Part shown: positions 43,510-54,498 of the stretch, piece by piece | Position numbering within the stretch: the first letter of the stretch is position 1 | Layout of the letters: each line of letters begins with the position of its first letter | Assembly: GCA_949128115.1 (NCBI GenBank) | Contig: OX421966.1 | Location: forward strand, 54,681,416-54,745,415 | Length of the DNA: 64,000 nt | Direction of reading: 5' to 3' | Source of the DNA: Anaspis maculata | Lineage: Eukaryota; Arthropoda; Insecta; Coleoptera; Scraptiidae | Made by a program: the position numbers and the translations under genes | Notes under the pieces: generated by a model | Database searches by the model: none | What the model was told of the DNA's origin: nothing | What the model saw: the letters and a program-made list of their open reading frames with translations, nothing else

Positions 43510-44958
43510 GGCCATTCACAATGATGTTAATGTTAACGTAATGTTATCGGCAATGGTAATGTTAGCATTCAAAGCAACGGGTTTCAAATGATGACGTTCA
43601 CAATCATGTTAGTGGCAATGGTAATGTTAGAACTTCTGTAATGAAAACTTAAGACGATGTTAACACCACCCTTCCTAACATCCACCAATAAGAACACTGA
43701 AAAATAATAACCAACAGTGAATTTCAGGACACTAGGTTGGTAGCGCTTTCGAAAAATTGATCGACGTCCTTCATTTAACCATGAAAATAACGTAATGTTG
43801 GGAGCAAAGGATGTTTTGAATCTTGAAATCATTCCTTAACATCCACCAATAGGAACCTTGGAAATTCAAAAATTCAAATTCAGCGCTTTCCTGCACCTGC
43901 GCTGTGGGTTGTGGGCTGCAGTTGAATGTGACTGACAACTGCCGGCGAGCCCCACACTTCCGCCTTGTACGAACACTTGGTGCACTCGAACCATTCGGTT
44001 CGATCGGTCGCAAAGTGTTTTGACACTGTCTGCGGTTCCAAGTTTCTTTTGTATTTTGTCTGAATGGGCACTCGAGGCACCGGAAGGAATTGAAGTAGGC
44101 TGCCACAATTTCGAACTTGTCCAAATCGATGTATCGTCCGAAAATTGTGTCGTTTCAAGTAATCCTTGTGCAATGTGCATGGTCTTATAAACGAACACTC
44201 TGTACATCCGTGCGTCTTGGGTCCATTCATCAACAAACGGTATTTTGAATGCCATTCTTTGTGTATCTGATACCACATTTGGTGCAAAAAAAAGCTTTCG
44301 TATGAGCTTTCGCATTCGCACAATTCTCCAAATATCTGACTAACTTTGTCGAGTTTTGTCGAAAAACATTTGTACAAGTGTTCTTACCCTGAATAGAAAT
44401 CAATGCACTATGTTTGTTTCGAGTGCTCGTATACTCTAACAGCGGAGGTAGATATTATTCGCGTTAGAATATTCGAACACCCCAGCACACAACAGTGAGC
44501 ACCCATACCGATATCCAGTCGTCCAACAACATTTATTTTTAGCTATTACGCTCGTTGCTTTTGCGTCGGTCAGTTTTATTTATTTCTCTTGATGTTGTGG
44601 GGTTATATTAAAAGTCAATATTAAATCAAAAATATCAAACTGTCAACAGTGACACCGTCGATATTTTACAGACCATGCACCTTCTAATGTTGGTGTAGTT
44701 TGTGTGTGGTGTGGTTATGAAAGTATATAAAATAATTGAAATAGGTGATGAGAGTTAGGTATAACCTAGAAAGTGGTATAACCATGGATTTGATATTTGT
44801 GATTTGGAGATATTTTTTCAGTTTGGTTGGTACCAGTAATGGAATCGCATGCGCACTTTCAAGACTTATTCTGTTAACATCATTGTGAACATGCTCCTGC
44901 TAACATTACCATCACCATTACGTTACGTTAACATTAACATCATTGTGCACGAGCTATT
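43510..44958. mobile_element. TIR element containing zinc-finger remnants
   Basis: CACAATGATGTTAATGTTAA with following ATGGTAATGTTAGC at about 43516 is repeated, inverted, at about 44880-44950. The arms are rich in GTTAACATTA-type words. The interior holds a decayed C2H2 zinc-finger coding stretch and AT-rich DNA. It lies within the larger satellite-ended element. The extreme ends and target duplication are not resolved. Confidence 0.5.
43870..44380 (-). pseudogene. Frameshifted C2H2 zinc-finger gene fragment
   Basis: On the minus strand the translation shows zinc-finger-like Cys pairs in alternating frames: FFCTKCG and FRCLECPF in one frame, and HGCTECSF...LKRH and FECTKCSYKA...SHIQ in another. 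Each is followed by imperfect His spacing. One frame stays open for 165 codons but breaks the fingers. The simplest reading is a former array of C2H2 fingers (DNA-binding) that has collected frameshifts; a rapidly evolving intron-containing gene is less likely. The frame begins with TTG, not ATG, and no promoter is evident. It lies inside a TIR element, so it may be a captured gene piece. Confidence 0.55.
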
Positions 44959-46200
44959 AGCCACTGATGCAGAGAGAACAAGAGAAAGACGAGAGAGAGT
45001 ATCGCTCTCGCTAGAACAGATCATATTAGTTCCAGTAACCTAGATTGTTGAGGAACCTGTATAGCGGAAACTAAACGGCAGAACCAAAGTGTGAGCATCG
45101 CCGATACATCACTTGGCGCGAAAGGAAAGAAGAGGGAGACAAACGTTCATTAGTAAGTTCTGCGGTGACCTAAATTGACGAGGGATCTAAAGGGGAATAG
45201 AGACGAGTTTGGCTAAGCACAGGTTCTCTTGAACAGGCCCCTGCTGCCGAAAGAAGAAAAGAGAACAGTGTTGCATATGCGGATGTCTTTTAATGGTACC
45301 ATAATAAAACATGACAATGAAAGATCAAGAATAAACATGATAAACATGGTCAATAAAATCATCATAAATTATTTATCACAATCAATACCACAACATGGCT
45401 CGAGGTAAATCAACAATATCAAAACCCAGGTCCTAACAGTTGAAGACGTATATTATTTCATCAGATAACAAAGTAAGGAAAGATATCTTCTTTCACAAGA
45501 TACCCTTCTCTTACAATACACGACAGCAAGTAAAAATATCCGTTGTGCCAAATATCTTTATCTCACAGGACTCAGGCATGAATATAGAAGACAGTCGATC
45601 AGTGCAATATGTATCATAGTAAACAAAAGTATGAAGAAATCATTAAAGTGATTCAACTCGACTGAGAAGAATACCACAACCATGCCCATCAAGTATGACA
45701 GCATACCTCGTAGCTCTCAAAACCACGTCACCTGTTCTACAGGTCAACGCTTTGTTGTCTCGCCAGACCCTGGCTCTCGGGGTAGTTCGGCCGCAGGTCA
45801 TCTGGAAATCTTGTGGCGACATCGTTCTACTCTTTTGTATCTCTCAAGCATCAACAACAGTAACCGAAACGCTACGTGTATTTTCTTTACTCCCCTGAAT
45901 GTGATTATCCCGTTAATTGTTACAATTAATAATGTCTAACTGACAGGAAACAAAACAACTGAATCACTTATCTTCGAGCGTTCTGAAGGCACGGCAGCTA
46001 TACTCGGGAAGTCGCCAACATGGGAAGAGACTGGAATCTTCTCTTTTCTATGATCTGGAGCAGGAAATACCCAGTTTTTCTTGTGTTCTTCTCTAAGACA
46101 TCTCCCGTCATTTTCTACACTTTTTCAACTTCCCGTTACTTGACGACGGCCTCTCCCTTTTCAGGTGTAATACCAAAGCTCACGATGTTTTACATTAAAT
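44959..46200. other. No gene recognised
   Basis: Some purine-rich GAGAG stretches (about 44980-45010). Overlapping plus frames at 45682-45939 have no motif. Probably interior DNA of the 41.6-46.7 kb element. Confidence 0.35.
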
Positions 46201-46204
46201 TCTT

Positions 46205-46665
46205 TATAGGCTGAAGAGCCGGTCGATTTCAAGTTTTTAAAACAATGTCCCTTATACCTTTTTGCCGCTGAAAACAAAATTATGAAGCGGACATAAGATT
46301 TCTTGGGACTTTCAACATGTTGTTCAACTGGCCGAGGAGACCATTTTCAGCAATTTTCAGCTGTATTGAAACTTCAACGCATGATTTAATTATTAGTTTG
46401 CAAAACAATGTCACTTATACCGTTTAGCCGCTAAAAAACGATTAAGCCGATGTAGAAGTTTTTAGGACTTTCAATACCTATGTTGGTCAACTGGCCGAGG
46501 AGACCATTTTCAGCAATTTTCAGCTGTATCGAAGCTTCATCGCGTATTCTAATAAATGGATAGTTTCTAAATTATTGTCACTTGCACCTTTTTGCCGCCA
46601 AAAACCGATGAAGCGGACATAGGATTTTTTAAGACTTTCAGTATGTGGTTAAGAGGTTAAAGTGG
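46205..46665 (-). repeat. Satellite units in inverted orientation
   Basis: About three units of the same ~155-bp satellite as at 41.7-43.2 kb, all in minus orientation (AAAACAAAATTATGAAGCGG, GGGACTTTCAACATGTTGTT, GCAATTTTCAGCTGTAT). They lead into the right end of the 5.1-kb element. Confidence 0.75.
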
Positions 46666-47794
46666 AAGCGTTCTACCAATTTTTAAACTTACGTTATTTT
46701 TTTCCAGGTTTTGGTCAATTTTGATCTAAAATGCCTGGGCTATAAGCACATGTGAACCAGATGGGATCGGCTCCGAGTATCTATCTTCTGATGACCAAAT
46801 CGTCCACCTTACTTGACAATCTTGAATTTTCCGTTGATGGCTTCATCGCGTCAAGACACATTGCTTAATAAATCATGAAATTTCTTCTTATAAGCAGGAT
46901 TTGAGGTAAAATTGTGGTCAACTTAGAAATTCCTTGGTAGCTGGATTTTCCCATTTCGAGATCGCCACAGGTCACAGTTTTTGCCAAAGCCATACTTTCT
47001 GAAATCAGAAGGGCGCTTAGTGATGGATAATTTGTAAAATCATCTCACATATTTATTCTGTATTCCAACAATTTAGTCAGCTTTTTACCTTATCGGCAGG
47101 AAATAAACTGGCATATTTTCTCCTTCCCAGATGTCTTTGAGTCGCATTTCTTGGCACTTTGAGATACTTCCTGAGATGCTCTTTCCTTCCAAGAATCCAG
47201 TTTTCCCAAAAAGCCACGGATTTCTTTTTTTTTTCGACAAAAAAGATTTAAGCACCTCACTAAACTTTCTTGTTTATTTAGCTAAGTATCTAGGTCAATA
47301 CACTTCCAACTGTCGGTATTGATTGGAACTCCGAAGTTTTGTGAATAATTATCACGCACAAACTTGCTTTCTAAATTATCCAAAATCGCAAAAAAGTACT
47401 TTTTACCAATCATAACAACGCGGGTTGTTCCCAAACATTTTTTTGAGGTTATAAATTCAACTAGGTAGGCAACACTGACGAGCTCGTGACGTCATGTGGA
47501 AATGCCTAATTAATGTATTTTCAATGCATTTGAGAAAGCCTTGGGTGGAGATTGATTCTGGGGAATTTGGGAACTCCCTGTTTTTAATTACGTTTAATGT
47601 TAATGTTTATGTTATTCAGTGATTCCATCAAAGATTTAATTTTTCAAAAGTACCTAATAATTATTCTTTGTGATTTTGCATCATCTTCAACTTGAAATAC
47701 TTTCGATTTCTCAGTTTTGGACCAGATATGAATGTAGTTCATCATTTATCTACTCCCGTATCGTACTGGCCACTTTTAGTTCTAGTTATCAGTT

Positions 47795-48600
47795 TTTAGC
47801 TGTCATCTGTCAAAGAGAACTGTCACTTTCAACAAATGTCAAAAGCTGTATCCCACGGAACTTGACTTGCTATTAGGTGCGTTTTATTGCTTCTACTTTT
47901 GCTACTGGAGGAAGATATGCGCCGTTTTATTGCGCTCTCCATTCTCTCCGGCAGCTTCTTTTTCCACCGTCTCTCGAGACCGGAGGAAAAGTAAAGAGAT
48001 GGGTGGGGGTATGTCACATGCTTCGTAAATGACAATTAGCTGTCAATTAGCAAATGCCCAAATTCAAACTAACCTTTGAACCAAGCCAACCAATCAGAAT
48101 TGAGCAAAAAGTTTGAAGAACTTCAACAGCTACCATTGGTTGATTTCATGCATCACCACACAATTTTGAAATAAACGGTCAGGACCGAAAAAAGTTCTCT
48201 GTCGGCATCACGGCATCCTCGATTAAATTTAGTTGAATTATTAGGGCAGGATACAGAGCAGCAGGATATATGTTTGAACTTTGAACATTTATTTGAAGAT
48301 GTGATTTGATATTGTATTTGTGTGTTTGACTTTTGACTTGACAAATAATGTCACTGTTGACAGCAAATTGACAATTCTTACTTCTAGTCGTTTTTTGCTA
48401 TATCTCACTTTTCTACTACTTTTCCTTCCTCCAGTAGAGCGCAATAAAACTGAAATGTCATCTGAAAGCCCTTGAAAAACTGTATTCGAAACAGTTAAAA
48501 TTATCGCCCTATCTGTCATCTGTCAAATAATAAAAAATGTCAAAGTTCAAAACTCTACCATTTAATTATTCAAAATCTATCTGATGGATTGGAACCAAAC
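47795..48600 (+). repeat. Dispersed repeat family F, copy 3 (interrupted)
   Basis: CGGAACTTGACTTGC at 47856 matches 18028-18042, and TGAAAGCCCTTGAAAAACTG onward at 48460 matches 18058-18180 (TGTCAAAGTTCAAAACT, TCAAAATCTATCTGATGGA). The DNA between is a separate inserted element. Confidence 0.55.
47875..48450. mobile_element. TIR element inserted in repeat family F
   Basis: GTTTTATTGC...CTACTGGAGGAAG at the left and CTTCCTCCAGTAGAGCGCAA...AAAC at the right form inverted ends; the left end also repeats GTTTTATTGCGCTCTCC further in. The insertion point is defined by comparison with the unbroken family copy at about 18042. No coding. Confidence 0.5.
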
Positions 48601-51219
48601 TTGGCAGAAAGCAACACAACAAAAGAGTTGATTCAAGTCTGCAGTTGCAGTTTTTCATCATTTTCCAGTCGGGCGTTGAGAATTTTCAAAATTTCTCCAA
48701 GCCGTTGCCACCCGAGAGGGCCTCTTACCCGTGTTTTGACCAGGACGACTCGCTTTTGATGCAGGACGTCACTCAAATATTCATTCCTGCTCGGGGGTCA
48801 ACTTTTTTTCGAAAAATTCCAACTGATATCGAAAGTAGATTGGATTAGGCGTCAGCGTCGTGTAGATTCTTTTTCAAAATCGACACGGTTCCGGTTTTCC
48901 GATGGTAACTTTTCAAAATAAAATTTGCACATTCCGTGAATTTGAAAAACTGAAGAGCAAACTTTGACATGCGGTGAGCTCCACAAAATATTCATTTTAG
49001 GTTCAGACATATTGGGAATGAAAGTTTGGGGAAATATTGGATTAGTTTTTGAACGGATTTATTTCGAAATCGGACACACGGTTTTCGAGCTTTCCTCTCT
49101 GGAAAAACTGCAAATTTTCCAACTTTTTATTCCATTATTCTTTTTAAACAGATTTCCACCATTTTCGTTTAAACAAGAGGTTACCGGTTCTTGAACATTT
49201 TTCGACTTTTTTTCAATTTCCCGGGAATTTTCCGGTTAAAAATGTGAAACCGGCCTGAGTTTTCGAGACCGGACTTGAATGATGGAGCTTGAAGTGAAGC
49301 CCTTATAATTTAGACAATAATTATTGACGATTTTTACAATTAGATGATTTGGAAAAAGATTTGAGATTTTCCCGGAAAATTCAAATTCTCCTGATAAAAT
49401 TTTCAATTTCCTTCAAATTATTTTCAATCTTTCTCTGTAATTCCAACTTTCCACCCGAAGGGACGTTTCGAACAAAAATTTCCGTAGGTTCCTGGATACT
49501 AGTCGGGAAAGTTTTGGGGTGACACAACCCATTCTTATTTTTTTTTGCGAGCATAAAAACGCCTTATTGTGTGGTGGTGTAGCCATGGGTCGTGCAAGGC
49601 CACCCGCATAATATATTTATACTTATTGGGGATGTTGCGGTGAAGTGGCATTGTTTCATGTTCAGCTCAAAAGCGGCAGTAAACAAGCCATATGCGTCCT
49701 CCCTACCTTGCCTAATTCAAGCCTAATTTCCCAATCAAGTGCGATACGGTTCATGTTAGCTTCAAGGGGCGGCGTTGAGTAGCTGTCAAGAAACACTTGA
49801 GCATTCTGGATGCACACGAACCGCTTGGATTAATCACTCAAAAATCCGACGCCTACTAGATACCTACATGAAAATCACATAACGTCGCCGCCTTTGAATT
49901 TTGAGCTGAGCCGCCGCCGCCGTCTATTTTTTCCAACCACTTCATTCTGCCGCCGCAGCCGCCTCCATACAAACATGTCCTAATGGGGCTTTTTTTCTTT
50001 TAAATTCCAAAGCGCGCATACACTTTATAATGACACTCTGGGAAACCCCGCGGGGTGCAATTTAAAAATTATGTCGCACACGGCATCAGGCTGGCTGCAC
50101 TCCGCCGGTGGTTCATTTCGGAAGTTTCAAGCACCCACCCGTAAGTTTCCCGCTTATACTCATAGTTGTTGTTCACACGCGTTTCGAAATAAGGACTCTG
50201 CTTTTGTTTTATTCTTTGAGAATTTCCATCAGTTTAGGTAACGCGCGCGACATTGTAGAGTCAAGTGGTTCTTTTGCATATTTCACGGTTGCTAATGAGA
50301 TTTTATTGATTGCTTTTTTCCTCTCCGCTTCTTCCCGTCAATAATTCATGTGGCAATGTGCTTTGATAAATTGACGTAAATATGTGATGTAGAACAAAAC
50401 GTTTGAAATTTTTTGCATACAGGGTGATTCCGTCGTGAAGTAGCACTCCGAATGCAACACGTACGGTGTCGTTCTTGATGAAAGGACATCCACATACCGG
50501 GCGATCATTTGAAAATTATCCACCTGTAATAACTCCCATTCCTAGTGAATATTTCTGTGAGAAAAACAGGTCGATTTTTATATCAAGGGGGACATCTAAA
50601 ACATACATTGTCGAATTTCTATCTTCAGCCCCCTCGTCCCCACTGACCCCAACTTTGAAAGAATTGAATTCTTTTTCTGAAAATGATATGTTCAAAAATT
50701 TCAACCCCACCCCCCCTTCTCCCTAAAAATTCTCTGAGTGCCCCATTTTATATTCTGAACCTCTCAATTCTCTTTAATTTAGTCAAGGTCATCCTAGATA
50801 GCATCGATGAAGAGAATTTTTGGTAGAAAAAGCGCTACCCAAATTCATCTTTTTGCTCTTCCCCACCTCAACTTCAAAACTTAACGAAACATCACCTACT
50901 TTGTGGAACATCAAATTAAAGAGAATTGAATTCTCTTTCTGAAAACAATATGAAATTTTTCAGTCCCTCTTCCATTAAATTGGACATTTTGAGTATTTTA
51001 GGAGGGGAACGGGGTTTTTTAAAAAAATTTGTTCAGAAAGATAATTCAATTTCCTTCAATTTGGAGCGTTGCAAAGTAGGTATTGTCATTTTAGATTTTT
51101 AAGGTGAGGTGGGGGAGCGAAGGGGTGAATTTGGGTGGCACTTTTCCCACAAAAAATTCTCTTTCAATGCTGTGCATGATGACGTTGACTGCACTGAATA
51201 AAATTGAGAGATCAAGAAT
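48601..51219. other. Mostly single-copy-looking DNA, no gene
   Basis: No credible exon was found. GCC triplet runs lie at about 49909-49925 and 49950-49965. TTTGAAAGAATTGAATTCTT and AAAGAGAATTGAATTCTCTT (about 50655 and 50917), plus partly inverted relatives near 51030, mark a minor repeat. A lone TACAGGGTG terminus is at 50418-50426 without a paired end. Confidence 0.4.
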
Positions 51220-52625
51220 ATCAGATTGGACGCTCAGAGAAGGGCCAGAAGTTTAGACGTGAGAAGGGGATGGAGCAAGAAAGAATCGGTCCGAGAATAG
51301 GGACGGGGGTGAAAGATTCGCGTCGTAACATTTGACAACGGCAGATGTGTGTGGAGAGAAAATTGATATTTATCAAGAAGAAAGTGACAAGAGTACTAAA
51401 ACCACTGTTCATAGTTGTAGTGCATCAATTACGAGAAAAAGAAAACATCAAGGCAAGTCTGATTTCCATTGTAATCAACTGATAATTGTTTAAATGGGAT
51501 TTGAAATAATTGTTTTGTTTATAAACGTTAGTAGGAGTAGGATTTGTTCTTGATATTTCGGACAGCCATAGGAAGCGTCAAATCGATTCAATACCCTGCA
51601 GTTGCTGTGAGCTTTTAAATACCTGTTTTCAGCCACCTTCAAGACACCAGAAAAAGGGTGAAAACCTCAATAACCTTTCCGAAGAGATCTACCTTCCTTC
51701 AGAGTATGATTTTCTAGACTTTATTAGTTTGAGACAAAGCACTAGCAGTATTTATGCAAATCAAATCTGGGCGACAATTTCGATCACGTGTATCTTCCCC
51801 CATAGAATAAAGATTCAACCCTTTTCGCAAGACAAGGAGTTCATAAGCATTAAGGTTGAGTTCCCAAAAAGAGAACCCCTTGAACTGTGCCAAGAAAATT
51901 CAGTGTCGCTTCGAAAACGCTTCAAGACAGAAACATTTCAGGAACATAACATCATTTTTGCAGGCTGCTTAATTAGAGGCTCACCGCGATAAATCGTACA
52001 CCTGATTGCAGATTTGCGTGAAGTTATTTAACACAGCGTGAAATAGAGCTGCTGGATAAGTCTGTGAGTTCAAAACTACAGCACCAGCCAGATATAAAAT
52101 TCATGGAATGTAAACACTCAACTTTCATGTAAATTATTTGATCTATAATGAAAATAATGGCTATAATTTCGAAATACCAAGACAATACTCAGTGAACTAC
52201 CATCTCTCTCTCTCTGAGTACAGCTGAATAATCAAGATTTCTCTTCGTACAAATAAAATGGGCTAGGAAGAATAAAGGGTTGAAATTAAAACTCGACGAA
52301 GTAATAAATATATAAGCAGGGAATCGAAACTCAAGTGCTGAAACGGGTTCACCAATAGTTCTGCAAATTGGGAAGAATGCGAACGGAATTTAATTGAACG
52401 GGTCAAGTTGATTAGTCGTAAGGTTTCGCGAGTAATTGAGGTGTACTTTTCTTCCAGAAACCGAATGTAAGCTTGAATTAACTAATTCCTATAGTTAGCT
52501 GATTTCAGCACGCCTGGAAATTATGTAATGAATAATCAAGCTAAACCTAATTAAATTGATGATGATTGATTACTTCGTAATAAAGATTAGGTGTGGTATT
52601 AAATGACTTTGTTTATTTTGACGGC

Positions 52626-54064
52626 CAGGGGCGGACTGGCCAAGGCCGCTAGGCCGCAATCCCGGCCTAGATTTTTGGCGAAGGGCCCCCAAAGCTTCGG
52701 TCGATTAGGGGCCCCCGTTGACCAAAAGTAGGTAATTGAGTTAAAAGAGCACAAAAAAATTACACGAAAACAAAATGAGCCCCGAGGCTCCCTTCCTGCT
52801 ATTTTTTCTTCAATAAAGGGCAGTGATATTATAGCGCAATAGATAGATGCAGTTCAGCAGTAAGAATTCACAGTTTGTGACAATGAATATATACAGGATG
52901 TCCGTTTTTTGAGGCTAAGCATGGGTATCCCGCTCATCTTGAGAGATACAAAGTCGGCTAAATTAAGAGAAAGTTGCGCATTTTCATGACGATTATTGAT
53001 CCAAAAAGAAATTTGACGTATCGATTTTAGTTTTTGAGATATCGTGGAGAAACAGGAATTCGAATTTTTGTTTTTATTTTTTATCAAAAAAACGGTTGAA
53101 GGTGGCCTTTTCTAATCTAGACATTGTCAGGGCACTCGTTCAAGGGGAATTCAAAGCTGCCAAAATCTTTATTCTAGCTTTCAAAGCAACCGAGATACGA
53201 CATTCAACTTTTTTCTCTAATGAACGCCATATTGGATTTTGATATTTTTGATAACGGCATTCTTTTCTGGTTACAACGATGTGCCACATGTCACTGTTGA
53301 ATAAATGTTTAACATTTACGTTTTTTTTATTGTCATTGATTTTCATTTTTCATTTTCAGTTTCATTTTTCATTGATTTTCTTTCCAAAGCACTCTTTGAA
53401 AAATAAAAAAAATAAAATTTTGCGCAAAAGCATGAATTTAACAGTGGCATGTGACACATCGTTGTAACCAGAAAAAAATATTGTATTCAAAGATGTCAAA
53501 ATACAATATGGCGCCCATAAGAGAAAAAAAAGTTGAATGTCATATCTCGGTTGTTGTGAAAGCTAGAATGAAGATTTTGGCAACATTGAATTCTCCTTGG
53601 AAAAGTGCCTCCACAATGTCTTAATTAGAAAAGGCTACCTTCAACCGTTTTTCAAATAAAAAATTAAAACAAAAATTACAAATTTCTGTTTTTTTCTCAA
53701 TATCTTGAAAACTAAAACTGACAAGTCAAATATCTTTTTGGATCCTTGATCGTCATGAAAATTCGCAACTTTTTTTCAATTTGACAGACTCTGTATCTCT
53801 AGAGATAAGCGAGATACCCATGTTTAGCCTCGAAAAACGGACAGCCTGTATAGTTACAGTAGGTAGTTGCGCTTTTTTTCATCAGTCCACCAGGTAGGTA
53901 CGTTTTACCAGGTAGTTACAAATACTTTCACCCATAATAATAATTTTAATTTAAAATCAAAAAAAAAGTTTTAGCCTGTGACCTCCCCCCCCCCCCCTCA
54001 GCGTCACAGGGGGGCCCCCAAATCACACCAGCGGCCCAACTTCTATAACCCCAGTCCGCCCCTG
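52626..54064. mobile_element. hAT-like element inserted in a SINE
   Basis: The ends CAGGGGCGGACTGG and CCAGTCCGCCCCTG are perfect inverted repeats, flanked by the 8-bp duplication TTGACGGC (52618-52625, 54065-54072). GGCCGC and GGGGCCCCC blocks lie near the ends. The interior is occupied mainly by another fold-back element (52892-53850). No transposase. Confidence 0.85.
52892..53850. mobile_element. Fold-back element nested in the hAT-like element
   Basis: TACAGGATGTCCGTTTTTTG and its counterpart near 53830-53850 are inverted. The arms pair through GAGATACA(A/G)AGTC, AAGTTGCG(C/A)ATTTTCATGA, ATATTGGATTTTGA/ATACAATATGGCGCC and ATGTGCCACATGTCACTG. Almost the whole 0.96 kb is palindromic. Its arm motif (GAGATAC...AAGTTGCGCATTTT) is shared with the element at 60373-62063, so they are one family. 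Confidence 0.75.
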
Positions 54065-54066
54065 TT

Positions 54067-54277
54067 GACGGCCCCGTGGCACAGTCGGTCGTCTGCCGTC
54101 TGTGGTGCGGATGGCGCGGGTTCGAATCTCGGTAAGTCATGGATGTTTTGTGTTTGTTGAAAAATTTGCGTATATTGTAATTTCTATGTAATTATTCACT
54201 CTTATCAATAAAAGGCGCAAAAACTCTTATGGCGCTGATAAGCCGAGAAGGAGGAAAACATTTATTTATTTTATTTT
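54067..54277 (+). mobile_element. tRNA-derived SINE
   Basis: It starts GACGGCCCCGTGGCACAGTC, with an A-box-like TGGCACAGTCGG (54077-54088) and a B-box GGTTCGAATCT (54119-54129) about 30 bp further on, the spacing of a pol III internal promoter. It ends in a TTTATTTATTTTATTTT tail. A 19-bp target duplication AAATGACTTTGTTTATTTT lies at 52601-52619 and 54278-54296. The first few bases of the SINE are now on the other side of the hAT-like insertion. The head does not fold as a convincing intact tRNA. Confidence 0.85.
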
Positions 54278-54498
54278 AAATGACTTTGTTTATTTTTCAA
54301 CATTTATTCAACTTATCATCTTTCAAAGAACTGAGGTTACTATAGTATGACTGAGGTATTAACACGACGGGAAGTTGAGGTAGGTGTAATTGATTCAGAG
54401 ACTTAAGTAAATGTAATTAGAAATCTACGGCAACGAAAAACACAACGTAGGGTCAATGAAGGTATCACAGCTAACTAATTTAATTCAGGGAAAGTAGG

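Larger units (their letters stand above)
41648..46740. mobile_element. 5.1-kb element with satellite-filled inverted ends
   Basis: AGTCCAGGCATTTTAG-type left end (GTCCAGGCATTTTAG) and AAAATGCCTGGGC at the right are inverted, flanked by TA at 41646-41647 and 46741-46742. The arms continue through ACCTGGAAAAAAATAACGTA into satellite units of about 155 bp, in plus orientation at the left and minus orientation at the right. The middle holds a second TIR element with zinc-finger remnants (43.5-44.96 kb) and unassigned DNA. No transposase frame was recognised. Confidence 0.6.
40374..47512. mobile_element. Outer layer of a composite inverted-repeat structure
   Basis: AATTAGGCATTTCCATTGAC at 40374 and its counterpart near 47490-47512 are inverted. 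They continue through GACGTCAC, AGTGTTGCC and ATGTTTGGGAACAACC (about 40480 against 47430). Inside these ends, two diverged direct repeats (about 41080-41600 and 46845-47310; landmarks GTCAAGA(T/C)ACATT, AAATTGTGGTC, GATTTTCCCATTT) sit on either side of another element at 41648-46740. The outer structure is thus interrupted. Ends are approximate and no coding belonging to it is recognised. Confidence 0.5.
51220..54498. repeat. Right arm of a widely spaced inverted repeat (interrupted)
   Basis: 51220-52619 and 54278-54498 together are the inverted copy of 25601-27210. The break at 52620-54277 is a SINE plus a hAT-like element, and the left arm has the corresponding empty site at about 25805-25830. 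The 87-codon plus frame at 51729-51992 is not kept open in the other copy's equivalent, so it is not called. Confidence 0.8.

Noticed and set aside
43866..44377. An intact zinc-finger gene
   Set aside because: Finger-like Cys pairs fall in different reading frames, His spacing is irregular and the open frame begins with TTG.
54067..54140. A functional tRNA gene
   Set aside because: A and B boxes are present, but the head does not give a convincing cloverleaf. The unit has a long non-tRNA body, a T-rich tail and a 19-bp target duplication, which identify a SINE.
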